From an uncultured Clostridia bacterium (GTDB lineage: Bacteria; Bacillota; Clostridia; Christensenellales; UBA1242), in NCBI GenBank assembly GCA_944377165.1, contig CALWEJ010000008.1:1-64000 (forward strand): a stretch of 64,000 nt of DNA. The letters run 5' to 3'. Positions 44,590 through 52,787 of this stretch are shown one piece after another. The position numbers and the translations under genes were made by a program. Each line of letters starts with the position of its first letter. The stretch's first letter is position 1. The notes beneath the pieces are model-generated. The model was not told the DNA's origin. It made no database searches and was given only the letters and a program-made list of their open reading frames with translations.

Positions 44590-45294
44590 ATGTCTAAGTA
44601 TGAAGAAAAGCTCGCTAAATTAGCGCGCGAACAAATGGAAAAATTATATAAAGATTCGGCTAATAAAAACGAGTCTAATCTTTCCAATTCTGAAACTGAA
44701 GATACACCTAAATTAAGAACTAGATTAAAATCAAATTCAGTAGATTTAATGGAGCTCGAAGAAATTAGCGAGCAGGGCATTAAAAGTTTTCGTTCTAGGA
44801 ATACGCGTAATAAAGCTTTAATAGCGGTACTCGCTATTTTGCTATTTATCTCTGTAGTCACAATTAGTATTTTGTTGGTTATGACATATTTCCAGAATAA
44901 TACATTTTTATATGTTCACGGCGGAGTTGAAGCGGTATATCTAGTTGACGGCGAAGAAATTAATAAGTTTAGGACTCCGACTGAGATACAGGGCAATCGA
45001 TGCTTAGACGTTGATATACTTGTCAAGATGAAGGAGTCGGGCAAATACAATGTCCGCTATATCATAGAAGTTTATCAAGGAGACACACGTTTAGAAAACG
45101 TTATTGCGCGCAATTACGATAAGCGATTCACAGAAGGAGAAAATGGTGTATATGTTAGCGATAACCCTATCGAATTTAAGTACAACGATACTATAACTAT
45201 TTGCGATGGAATATTATTTGATGCGCAGTATGAAGATACTTTGAATATTGAAAATTTCCATATGGAAATCCACGTATATTTTGAAAGAGTTTAA
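44590..45294 (+). CDS. Single-pass membrane protein, last gene of the surface operon
   Basis: 234 residues. The N-terminal 75 residues are charged and cytoplasmic, with a helical KYEEKLAKLAREQMEKLYK region. One membrane helix at about 77-101, then an outside domain of 130 residues with beta character (LYVHGGVEAVYLVDGEEI). The topology suggests an anchor or assembly factor joining the cytoplasm and the exported fibre. AGGAGA precedes the ATG. The terminator stem overlaps its stop codon. Confidence 0.78.
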   Translation: MSKYEEKLAKLAREQMEKLYKDSANKNESNLSNSETEDTPKLRTRLKSNSVDLMELEEISEQGIKSFRSRNTRNKALIAVLAILLFISVVTISILLVMTYFQNNTFLYVHGGVEAVYLVDGEEINKFRTPTEIQGNRCLDVDILVKMKESGKYNVRYIIEVYQGDTRLENVIARNYDKRFTEGENGVYVSDNPIEFKYNDTITICDGILFDAQYEDTLNIENFHMEIHVYFERV

Positions 45295-45314
45295 CTTGCA
45301 AACTCTTTTTTTAT
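45284..45314 (+). terminator. Terminator closing the surface operon
   Basis: AAAGAGTTT (45284-45292) and AAACTCTTT (45300-45308), 7-nt loop, then T residues. Confidence 0.9.
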
Positions 45315-45322
45315 TATTATAT

Positions 45323-45351
45323 TTGATTTTTTTACTATTGTTTGTTAAAAT
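45323..45351 (+). promoter_or_regulatory. Promoter of sufC-sufB
   Basis: TTGATT (45323-45328), 17 nt, TAAAAT (45346-45351). CTGGAGAA then precedes sufC. Confidence 0.7.
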
Positions 45352-45373
45352 AGATTCGTACACTGGAGAATAA

Positions 45374-46078
45374 ATGATAGAATTAAAAAATATTTCATAT
45401 GTTATCCGCGAAAACGGAGAAGAAAAACATATTTTAGATAATATAACATACAAATTTAAAGATAATTGTTTAACGGCTATTACAGGTCATAATGGTAGCG
45501 GTAAATCTACTTTAACAAAATTAATTATGGGAATTTATCGCCCGACAAGCGGTCAAATTTTATTAGACGGCAAAGATATGACAAATTTATCTATTGATGA
45601 GCGCGCACGTTTAGGTCTAAATTATGCTTTCCAACAACCTATAACTTTCCGCGGAATTACTATTAAAGAATTAATTGACATAGCATCTAACGAAGAAAAT
45701 TCCGTTCCAAAAGCTTGCGAATACCTATCTAAAGTAGGACTTTGTGCTCGTGAGTATATTGATAGGGAATTTGATAAAACACTTTCAGGTGGAGAACAAA
45801 AACGTATTGAACTCGCTTTAACTTTAGCAAAGAAGGGTAAAGTGACAATATTTGACGAGCCAGAAGCAGGAATTGACCTATGGAGTTTTGACCGACTTAA
45901 CGAAATTTTTTCTAAAGGGTTATGCTATATAGTCGTTAGTCATCAAGAGCGACTTTTATCAAGGGCGGACGAGATTGTAGTTATGGACAAAGGTCATATT
46001 ATCAAATCTGGTAAGCCAAAAGAAGTGTTAAAAGATTTGACTGTTGCGAAATGTAAACGAGCTGGGGGAGGTAATTAA
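45374..46078 (+). CDS. sufC: Fe-S cluster assembly ATPase SufC
   Basis: 234 residues. GHNGSGKSTL (Walker A, about 33-42), NYAFQQP (Q loop), LSGGEQKRIELALTLA (signature) and FDEPEAGIDLWSF (Walker B). SufC is a soluble ABC ATPase that drives the SufB scaffold. Its stop overlaps the ATG of sufB by one base. Confidence 0.93.
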   Translation: MIELKNISYVIRENGEEKHILDNITYKFKDNCLTAITGHNGSGKSTLTKLIMGIYRPTSGQILLDGKDMTNLSIDERARLGLNYAFQQPITFRGITIKELIDIASNEENSVPKACEYLSKVGLCAREYIDREFDKTLSGGEQKRIELALTLAKKGKVTIFDEPEAGIDLWSFDRLNEIFSKGLCYIVVSHQERLLSRADEIVVMDKGHIIKSGKPKEVLKDLTVAKCKRAGGGN

Positions 46079-46992
46079 TGGAATTAGATAAGATATCAAA
46101 AAACCTGCTTGAAAAAATCGCCAACTTGCACGAAATCCCTAATGGCGCGGTATCGCTTCGTATAAATGGCAAGGGAGAGTTTTTGCGTTCCACACCGCAT
46201 ATAGAGATAGTTCGCAAGGAAGATAAACCGGGCATAAACGTTTATGTCCATTCAACTTGCGTAAATGAAGCTTGCCATATTCCTGTAATTGTGAATGAAG
46301 ATAATTTCCACGACCTAGTATATAACGATTTCTATATTGAGCCGGGCGCCGTAGTGACAATCATTGCGGGTTGCGGAGTGCATTCAAATTCAGATAGCGG
46401 ACACGACGGCATTCATACTTTTCATATTGGCGAAAATGCTAGTGTCACCTATGTTGAGAATCATTTAGCATTGGGCAAGGGAGTAAATAAGACGCTAAAT
46501 CCTACTACAATTATTAAGTTAGAGTCTGGCGCTAGTATGACTATGAATACAACGCAAATAAGTGGTGTTAATTATTCAAACCGCATCACACGCGCTAGTT
46601 TGAAAGATAATTCAAGTTTAAATGTTGTAGAAAAGATTTTGACAGACAGATTCGATGTTGCGAAAACTAATTTTAAAGTTGACCTAATTGGTAAAAATAG
46701 CAGATGTAATATCGTATCTAGGAGTGTTGCTAAGGGTGAAAGCGAGCAAGTATTCAAATCAAATTTAGTGGGCAAGAATGAATCGTTTGGGCACGTAGAG
46801 TGCGACGGAATTTTGCTAGACAATGCGCACATAGACTCTGTACCTATGGTTAGTGCGAGAAATAATCTCGCTAGTCTTTCACACGAAGCAGCTATTGGTA
46901 AAATAGCAGGTGAGCAAATCACTAAGCTTATGACATTAGGGCTAACAGAAAAGCAAGCAGAAGATAAAATCATTGAAGGATTTTTAAAATAA
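46078..46992 (+). CDS. sufB: SufB-like Fe-S scaffold (minimal SufBC system)
   Basis: 304 residues, shorter than the ~470 of SufB, as in the minimal SmsCB/SufCB type. The C-terminal half is the SufBD core, with GHVECDGILLDNAHIDSVP, where Cys242 aligns with the conserved scaffold Cys of SufB. Several other Cys and His residues (CVNEACH, GCGVHSN) lie in the first half. No sufS, sufU or sufD is adjacent, so sulfur must come from a gene elsewhere or directly from sulfide. It lies in an operon with sufC only. Confidence 0.85.
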   Translation: MELDKISKNLLEKIANLHEIPNGAVSLRINGKGEFLRSTPHIEIVRKEDKPGINVYVHSTCVNEACHIPVIVNEDNFHDLVYNDFYIEPGAVVTIIAGCGVHSNSDSGHDGIHTFHIGENASVTYVENHLALGKGVNKTLNPTTIIKLESGASMTMNTTQISGVNYSNRITRASLKDNSSLNVVEKILTDRFDVAKTNFKVDLIGKNSRCNIVSRSVAKGESEQVFKSNLVGKNESFGHVECDGILLDNAHIDSVPMVSARNNLASLSHEAAIGKIAGEQITKLMTLGLTEKQAEDKIIEGFLK

Positions 46993-47003
46993 TTTAAAAA
47001 GTC

Positions 47004-47031
47004 TTGAAATTTATTTTATTTGTGATATAAT
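47004..47031 (+). promoter_or_regulatory. Promoter of the 47038 gene, leaderless
   Basis: TTGAAA (47004-47009), 16 nt, TATAAT (47026-47031), then 6 nt to the ATG at 47038. Confidence 0.75.
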
Positions 47032-47037
47032 AAAAGT

Positions 47038-47346
47038 ATGATTAAAGTTAAGAATTTAGAAGAATTTAAAGAAAAGGCACAAAAACTTATTGCATATTTA
47101 GATAAAGGTGAAAATCTTTATGTTATTAAACAAAAAGAGCCAGAACTCGTTAAATGGTATTATTCATATATGCCTTTAACATACAGTCTTGAAAACGAAG
47201 CAAGAGAATTATTTCACGAAATCCATATAAAAAGACATAATATCAGTAGAGCAGAAACGGCGCTTCGCATTTCTGAAACGAGAAAGAATACAAAGGCTAA
47301 GGCAAGCAATCAAAAAGATATTGAGCAAGCAAATAATAATTTGTAA
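47038..47346 (+). CDS. Small hypothetical protein
   Basis: 102 residues, helical, lysine- and glutamate-rich, with a low-complexity tail (KAKASNQKDIEQANNN). No signal, membrane segment or known motif. The ATG sits 6 nt after the -10 box and has no ribosome binding site. Closed by the hairpin at 47379. Confidence 0.65.
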   Translation: MIKVKNLEEFKEKAQKLIAYLDKGENLYVIKQKEPELVKWYYSYMPLTYSLENEARELFHEIHIKRHNISRAETALRISETRKNTKAKASNQKDIEQANNNL

Positions 47347-47378
47347 TTAGTATCTATTAAAATATAAAGTCATTTTAG

Positions 47379-47405
47379 AAAATATTCGCGCTTGCGAATA
47401 TTTTT
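47379..47405 (+). terminator. Terminator after the 47038 gene
   Basis: An 11-bp stem, AAAATATTCGC (47379-47389) with GCGAATATTTT (47394-47404), loop GCTT, then T residues. Confidence 0.93.
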
Positions 47406-47420
47406 ATTGCAACATATCAG

Positions 47421-47449
47421 TTGACAAAATCTTTGTTTTATGCAATAAT
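47421..47449 (+). promoter_or_regulatory. Promoter of the gatCAB leader
   Basis: TTGACA (47421-47426), 17 nt, AATAAT (47444-47449) with an upstream TG (47441-47442) forming an extended -10. The start point would be at or close to 47456, the A of the leader-peptide ATG. Confidence 0.75.
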
Positions 47450-47455
47450 AAAACT

Positions 47456-47494
47456 ATGTTGATAATTAACGATAATGACAATAATATCGATTAG
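47456..47494 (+). CDS. Asn/Asp-rich leader peptide of gatCAB
   Basis: A 12-codon frame, M-L-I-I-N-D-N-D-N-N-I-D, then TAG. Four codons are Asn (one AAC, three AAT) and three are Asp (GAT, GAC, GAT). The ATG is at the predicted transcription start with no Shine-Dalgarno site. It ends just before the competing helices of the attenuator. Ribosome stalling at these codons would occur when Asn-tRNA or Asp-tRNA is uncharged, and these are the products of the operon it precedes. Inference from position, content and structure; no translation evidence. Confidence 0.72.
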   Translation: MLIINDNDNNID

Positions 47495-47557
47495 CACAAG
47501 CTTTGTGTGTACCTTTTACCACGAATTTCAAGGTGCACACCTTGAATTTTCTTTTTT
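47495..47557 (+). promoter_or_regulatory. Attenuator of gatCAB (pause, antiterminator and terminator helices)
   Basis: Helix 1:2 is CACAA (47495-47499) with TTGTG (47503-47507). Helix 2:3, the antiterminator, is GTGTGTACCTT (47505-47515) with AAGGTGCACAC (47530-47540), 11 pairs with one G-U. Helix 3:4, the terminator, is CAAGGT (47529-47534) with ACCTTG (47539-47544), then a run of T with one C (47547-47557). Helices 2:3 and 3:4 share AAGGT, so they exclude each other. A ribosome halted on the Asn/Asp codons would cover element 1 and leave 2:3 free to form, permitting read-through into gatC. The logic is that of the trp leader. Confidence 0.75.
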
Positions 47558-47568
47558 AAGGAGATAGT

Positions 47569-47847
47569 ATGATATCAAACGAAGAATTTAAACATTTAGC
47601 AGAACTTTCTAAACTTGAATTCAGTGATGTTGAACGCGATAAATTTATTAAGGATTTTAATCATATCCTTGATTTTGCTTCACAGATTATTAATGCAAAG
47701 GTAGAAGAAAAGTCTTTTATACGTTCAATACCGCTTGAAGATTTGCGCGAAGATATTGTAAAGCAAGGACTTACACAGGCAGAAGTTGTAAGCAATGCAC
47801 CAAAGCAAAAGAAAGGGTGTTATGTTGTACCTAGAATAATGGAGTAG
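47569..47847 (+). CDS. gatC: Asp/Glu-tRNA amidotransferase subunit C
   Basis: 92 residues, standard for GatC. Contains LAELSKLEFSDVERDKF, the usual N-terminal helix, and ends in a GCYVVPRIME segment. GatC stabilises and wraps GatA-GatB. AAGGAGA lies 5 nt upstream, just after the attenuator T-run. Confidence 0.93.
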   Translation: MISNEEFKHLAELSKLEFSDVERDKFIKDFNHILDFASQIINAKVEEKSFIRSIPLEDLREDIVKQGLTQAEVVSNAPKQKKGCYVVPRIME

Positions 47848-47857
47848 TAGGAGATTT

Positions 47858-49273
47858 ATGATAGAATTAGGAGTAATAGATACTAGAGATAAAATTTTGT
47901 CTGGCGAAATTAGTAGCGAACAAATTACTCGAGAGTATATTAAACGAATAGAAAATAGTGACACTAACGCAGTTATTGAGATTTTTTCTGATGCTATTGA
48001 GCAAGCAAAAGCTATCGATATTCGAATAAAAGAAGGGTTTAAAGGTGCGCTTGCTGGAGTGCCTATAATAATAAAAGATAACATTTTAGTAAAGGGTAAG
48101 CACGCGAGCGCAGGTTCACTTATTCTTAAAGATTATATTGCGGAATACACATCTACTGTGGCACAAAAACTTATCGACGCAGGCGCTGTAATTATAGCAC
48201 GCGCAAATATGGACGAATTTGCTATGGGCGGAAGTACAGAAACAAGCTATTATGGCAAGACTCTTAATCCGCGCGATAAGACGCGCGTTCCGGGCGGTTC
48301 ATCAGGCGGAAGTGCGGCGGCAGTCGCTGAAGACTTGTGTTGCGCTGCACTTGGCACAGATACGGGGGGTTCTATCCGCCAGCCAAGCGCGTATTGTGGC
48401 TGTGTAGGAATTAAACCTACTTATGGTAGAGTTTCACGTTTCGGGGTTATTGCATTTGCTAGTTCGCTTGACCAAGTAGGACCTATCACAAAAAATGTAA
48501 AAGATAATGCGCTATTGTTGCAAGTTTTGTCCGGAGAAGATAGTAATGACGAAACGGCAGAGAAACGCGCAGTTGAAGATTATTCCAAATACTTTAATCA
48601 AGATATTCGTGGTATGAAAATCGGCGTAATTTCATACGTCGATGATATAGTAAAAGGACTTGATGTAGAGAAAAATTACAATGACTTTAAAGAATTTTTG
48701 AAAGCTAACGGTGCTGAAATAGTAAATGTCGATATAAAAAATTTAGACTTAGTTCTTCCAGTATATTATATCATTGCGCCAGCTGAAGCTACCAGCAACT
48801 TAGCTCGTTTCGACGGTGTAAAATACACTAGACGAGCAACAGATGCTAAAAATCTTGAAGAAATTTATTTAAAATCGCGCACTGAAGGATTCGGCGACGA
48901 AGTAAAACGTAGAATAATGTTAGGTAATTATGTTTTAAGTAGCGGTTATTTCGATGCTTATTATAACAAAGCGCGTTCGTTGCAAGCTAATTTAAGAGAA
49001 GAATTCTTAAAAGCGTTTAAGAGTTGCGATATCTTAATTATGCCTACAGCGAAGGGTGAAGCATATAAATTAGGCGAAAAATCAAACCCTGTAGATGCAT
49101 ATAAGGAAGATATATTCACAGTTAGCGCTAATATCGTAGGTGTCCCTGCTATGTCAATTCCTTTTGGTGTAGGTAAGAATGGGCTTCCTATAGGTATGCA
49201 AATTATAGCACCTCATTTTGAAGAAGGAAGATTATATAGACTCGCAGACTTTGTTGAAAGGAGGGCTAAATAA
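47858..49273 (+). CDS. gatA: Asp/Glu-tRNA amidotransferase subunit A
   Basis: 471 residues, amidase-signature family. Catalytic Lys in IIIKDNIL, cis-Ser in the GGSSGGSAAAVA loop and the nucleophile Ser in GTDTGGSIRQPS. GatA hydrolyses glutamine and passes ammonia to GatB. GTAGGAGA precedes the ATG, 10 nt after gatC. The stop overlaps gatB by one base. Confidence 0.97.
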   Translation: MIELGVIDTRDKILSGEISSEQITREYIKRIENSDTNAVIEIFSDAIEQAKAIDIRIKEGFKGALAGVPIIIKDNILVKGKHASAGSLILKDYIAEYTSTVAQKLIDAGAVIIARANMDEFAMGGSTETSYYGKTLNPRDKTRVPGGSSGGSAAAVAEDLCCAALGTDTGGSIRQPSAYCGCVGIKPTYGRVSRFGVIAFASSLDQVGPITKNVKDNALLLQVLSGEDSNDETAEKRAVEDYSKYFNQDIRGMKIGVISYVDDIVKGLDVEKNYNDFKEFLKANGAEIVNVDIKNLDLVLPVYYIIAPAEATSNLARFDGVKYTRRATDAKNLEEIYLKSRTEGFGDEVKRRIMLGNYVLSSGYFDAYYNKARSLQANLREEFLKAFKSCDILIMPTAKGEAYKLGEKSNPVDAYKEDIFTVSANIVGVPAMSIPFGVGKNGLPIGMQIIAPHFEEGRLYRLADFVERRAK

Positions 49274-50700
49274 TGGAATACGATGTAGTTATAGGGTTAG
49301 AAGTACACGCAGAACTAAAAACTAATAGTAAATGCTTCTGCTCGTGCAAAAATGAAGCAGGTGATGAACCTAACACAAATTGTTGTCCGGTATGTATAGG
49401 GTTGCCGGGCGCATTGCCTATACTTAATAAATTTGCAGTAGAGCAAACTATTCGAGCAGGATTAGCTTTAGGCTTTGAAATTAACCGAACAGCAGTCTTT
49501 GAAAGAAAAAATTATTTCTATCCAGATTTGGCTAAGGCTTATCAAATATCACAACTTGTTAAACCTATTTGCATAAACGGAAGCTTAAGAATAGGCAATA
49601 AAGATATTCCAATAAACCGAATTCATTTGGAAGAAGATGCAGGTAAGTTAGTCCACGGTGCGGACGGTTCGACGCTTGTAGATTATAACCGCGGAGGGGT
49701 TCCTCTTATAGAATTAGTCACAGACGCGTTAAAAGAACCACATATTGAAAGCGCGGACGAAGCTATCGAATTTTTGGAAAAATTGCGACAAATATATATC
49801 TATGCAGGTGTTGCAGATTGCTTAATCGAAAAAGGACAAATGCGTGCAGACGTCAATGTTTCGCTTAAACCTAAAGGCAGTGATAAATACGGTACTAAGG
49901 TTGAAATGAAAAACATTATGGGATTTAAGTCCGTATATCGTGCTATTCAATATGAAATTGAACGTCAACGTGATATTTTGGACGACGGCGGTGTAATAGA
50001 GCAAGAAACAAGGAAATGGGACGACGATAAGGGCATTAATTTTACTTTAAGGACTAAAGAAAATAGTCAAGATTATAGATACTTCCCAGACCCAGACCTT
50101 TTAGCTGTAAAAATAGATGATGCTAAAATCGATGAGATAAAGAGAACAATGCCAATGCTCCCTAATGAGTTAAAAGAAAAGTATATGAACGAATATTCGT
50201 TAAGTGAATATGATGCGGACGTATTACTTCAGTTTAAACACGTTAGCGATTTCTTTAATCAATGCGTAGCCGACTATAATCAACCTAAAACCGTTTGCAA
50301 CTGGATTACTACTGAGATAATGGCGCGAATTAAAACCGAGTCAGGAGCAGGACCTATATTAATATCTAAAGATAATTTAGTTTGGCTTATGAAAAATGTT
50401 GATAACAAAAAAATCAACCGTCTTAGTGCAAAAGATGTGTTATCAAAAGTTTGGGGCACAGACTTGAGCGCGGAGAACGAAGCCAAAAGATTAAATCTTA
50501 TTATAGATATTGATACCGGAGCACTTGACGAGATAATCAAGAAAATCGTTGAACAAAATTCTAATGTCGTAGAACAATACAAAACAGCTAACGATCCTAA
50601 GATTTTGAATTATCTCGTAGGTCAAGTGATGAAAGAAACGCGAGGCAAAGCAAATGCTGGTGACGTTATGGCTAAGATAAAAGAACTTGCAAATTCTTAA
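49273..50700 (+). CDS. gatB: Asp/Glu-tRNA amidotransferase subunit B
   Basis: 475 residues. The GatB catalytic domain begins VVIGLEVHAELKT and contains CSCKNEAGDEPNTNCCPVC, the zinc-ligand cysteines, and NRIHLEEDAGK. The C-terminal GatB/YqeY helical domain binds tRNA (from about residue 330). It phosphorylates and amidates the Asp or Glu on the mischarged tRNA. Coupled to gatA. Confidence 0.97.
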   Translation: MEYDVVIGLEVHAELKTNSKCFCSCKNEAGDEPNTNCCPVCIGLPGALPILNKFAVEQTIRAGLALGFEINRTAVFERKNYFYPDLAKAYQISQLVKPICINGSLRIGNKDIPINRIHLEEDAGKLVHGADGSTLVDYNRGGVPLIELVTDALKEPHIESADEAIEFLEKLRQIYIYAGVADCLIEKGQMRADVNVSLKPKGSDKYGTKVEMKNIMGFKSVYRAIQYEIERQRDILDDGGVIEQETRKWDDDKGINFTLRTKENSQDYRYFPDPDLLAVKIDDAKIDEIKRTMPMLPNELKEKYMNEYSLSEYDADVLLQFKHVSDFFNQCVADYNQPKTVCNWITTEIMARIKTESGAGPILISKDNLVWLMKNVDNKKINRLSAKDVLSKVWGTDLSAENEAKRLNLIIDIDTGALDEIIKKIVEQNSNVVEQYKTANDPKILNYLVGQVMKETRGKANAGDVMAKIKELANS

Positions 50701-50908
50701 AAATCATAAAAATTAAAAAATAAAAATACAAAATTAATTAAATTATATAAAAATTAATTAAATTATGCAAAAAATTAATAAAAATATATAAATAATTGCA
50801 AAAAATTAAAAAATTACAAGTTAAATTAATTAATAAATAGAAATAAATCATTAAATATTAAATTAATAATTTATTTTAAATATTAAAATATCAATTTAGG
50901 AGAAAATT
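50701..50908. other. Very AT-rich spacer between gatB and aspS
   Basis: Almost only A and T, with a duplicated AAATTAATTAAATTAT word (50732-50766). No terminator hairpin seen, so aspS may be on the same transcript. Confidence 0.55.
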
Positions 50909-52639
50909 ATGTATAGAACAATGACTTGTGGTCAGGTCGATGAAAGTATGGTTGGCAAGACTATTGAACTTGCTGGTTGGGTTAATACTATGCGCGACCA
51001 CGGCGGTATAGTATTTATAGATTTGCGCGATAAATATGGATTAGTGCAATTAACTACGCACGATGATAGTCTGCTTACTAGTCTTACTCGCGAAAGTGTG
51101 ATTTCAATTAAGGGTAAAGTTGTTATGCGTGATGAATATAACTTTAATCCTAAGATGAGGTCGGGTAAAATTGAAGTTGAGATTGAAGAGCTTAAAGTTT
51201 TATCTAAAGCTCGCAATATTTTACCTTTCGAAGTAGATGAAAGTATGAAAGTTGGCGAAGAATTGCGCTTGAAGTATAGATACCTTGATTTAAGAAATGA
51301 AAAAATGCAAGAAATCTTAAAATTGCGCGCAGATATGTCATACGAAGTTCGTACTTGTATGCGTGAATTAGGTTTTACTGAAGTCAATACTCCAATCTTG
51401 ACTGTTCCTAGCCCAGAAGGTGCGCGTGACTATCTAGTTCCAAGTCGTGTGCATAAAGGAAAATTTTATGCACTTCCTCAAGCCCCTCAACAGTTCAAAC
51501 AACTCTTAATGTGCAGTGGAGTTGATAAATATTTCCAGATAGCGCCTTGCTTTAGAGATGAAGACCCACGTGCAGACCGTCTTACTGGCGACTTTTATCA
51601 AATTGACTGCGAAATGAGTTTCGCGACACAAGAAGACGTGCATAAAGTAGTTGAAACTTTAATCGATAGAATATTTTCGAAATTCAGTAAATTCCCATTC
51701 AATAAAGGTCCTTTTAAATGTATTCCATTTAAAGAAGCCATGATTAAATACGGCACTGATAAGCCTGATTTAAGAAACCCTATTGTTATGACTGATTTGA
51801 ATGACGTATTTAAGGATACAACATTCGCTGGATTTAAAGACAAGACTATTGAAGGTTTTTCGGTAACGGCTAGCGGTCAGCCTAGAAGCTTCTTCGATAA
51901 ATTGCAGTCGTATTTAATAGAGCAGGGAGCAGAAGGTTTAGCTTGGGTGCGCGTTCAAGAGGACGGCACACTTAAAGGTCCAATCGTGAAATTTATTACA
52001 GAACAAGAATGTAAAGACCTTATCGCAAAAACTGGCGCGAAAATCGGCGATGATATATTCGTAATTGCTGATGCTAACAAGAAAAAATGCTATAAACTTG
52101 CAGGATTATTACGTACACAAGTCGGTGAAAAATTAAATCTTATTGATACATCAAGAATTGAATTTTGTTGGATAGTTGATTTCCCAATGTTTGAACTCAG
52201 CGACGAAGGCAAGATAGAATTCTGTCATAATCCTTTCAATATGCCTAAGGGCGGTATGGAAGCTTTAAATAGGATGAATCCGCTAGATGTAGTTGCATAT
52301 CAATATGACCTTGTTGCTAACGGATATGAATGCGCTTCTGGTGCGGTTCGAAATACTGATTCTGATACTATGGTGAAATTGTTTGAAATAGTTGGCTATG
52401 GTAAGGAAGAGGTTGAGAAACGTTTTGGTGCGCTACACACAGCATTTACTTATGGTGCTCCTCCACACGCAGGTGTAGCTCCTGGATTTGAAAGATTAAT
52501 GATGCTAATGTTAGGAATAAACAATATTCGTGACGTTGTTCCGTTCCCAATGAACAGCAAAGCACAAGATTTATTAATGTGTGGACCAATAGAAGTTGAC
52601 GAAACTCAATTACGTGAAGTTCACATTAAATTAAGATAA
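50909..52639 (+). CDS. aspS: Aspartyl-tRNA synthetase, probably non-discriminating
   Basis: 576 residues, the bacterial AspRS with an N-terminal anticodon-binding OB domain (1-105), the class II core with FRDEDPRADR, and a GAD insertion. The N-terminus has MRDHGGIVFIDLRD, with His31. In Pseudomonas AspRS the equivalent His31 supports recognition of tRNA-Asn, while discriminating enzymes have Leu. It is therefore probably able to make Asp-tRNA-Asn, the substrate of GatCAB just upstream. TTAGGAGAA precedes the ATG. Ends at a strong terminator. Confidence 0.95.
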   Translation: MYRTMTCGQVDESMVGKTIELAGWVNTMRDHGGIVFIDLRDKYGLVQLTTHDDSLLTSLTRESVISIKGKVVMRDEYNFNPKMRSGKIEVEIEELKVLSKARNILPFEVDESMKVGEELRLKYRYLDLRNEKMQEILKLRADMSYEVRTCMRELGFTEVNTPILTVPSPEGARDYLVPSRVHKGKFYALPQAPQQFKQLLMCSGVDKYFQIAPCFRDEDPRADRLTGDFYQIDCEMSFATQEDVHKVVETLIDRIFSKFSKFPFNKGPFKCIPFKEAMIKYGTDKPDLRNPIVMTDLNDVFKDTTFAGFKDKTIEGFSVTASGQPRSFFDKLQSYLIEQGAEGLAWVRVQEDGTLKGPIVKFITEQECKDLIAKTGAKIGDDIFVIADANKKKCYKLAGLLRTQVGEKLNLIDTSRIEFCWIVDFPMFELSDEGKIEFCHNPFNMPKGGMEALNRMNPLDVVAYQYDLVANGYECASGAVRNTDSDTMVKLFEIVGYGKEEVEKRFGALHTAFTYGAPPHAGVAPGFERLMMLMLGINNIRDVVPFPMNSKAQDLLMCGPIEVDETQLREVHIKLR

Positions 52640-52688
52640 AAATTAATTAAAAAATAAATTAATTAATAAAAATTATAATTTATTTGAT

Positions 52689-52726
52689 AAAAATGCTTAA
52701 ATTATTTAATATTTAAGCATTTTTTA
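52689..52726 (+). terminator. Terminator after aspS
   Basis: AAAAATGCTTAAAT (52689-52702) pairs with ATTTAAGCATTTTT (52711-52724), 8-nt loop, further T residues. Confidence 0.92.
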
Positions 52727-52787
52727 TATATTTTTTATTTATTTTTTAAAATTTTATTTTAATTTTATAATTATTTAATTTTATAAA

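Noticed and set aside
47456-47557. T-box riboswitch upstream of gatC
   Set aside because: The leader before the terminator is only about 100 nt and has no T-box core sequence or specifier stem, whereas the leader peptide and its helices explain it.
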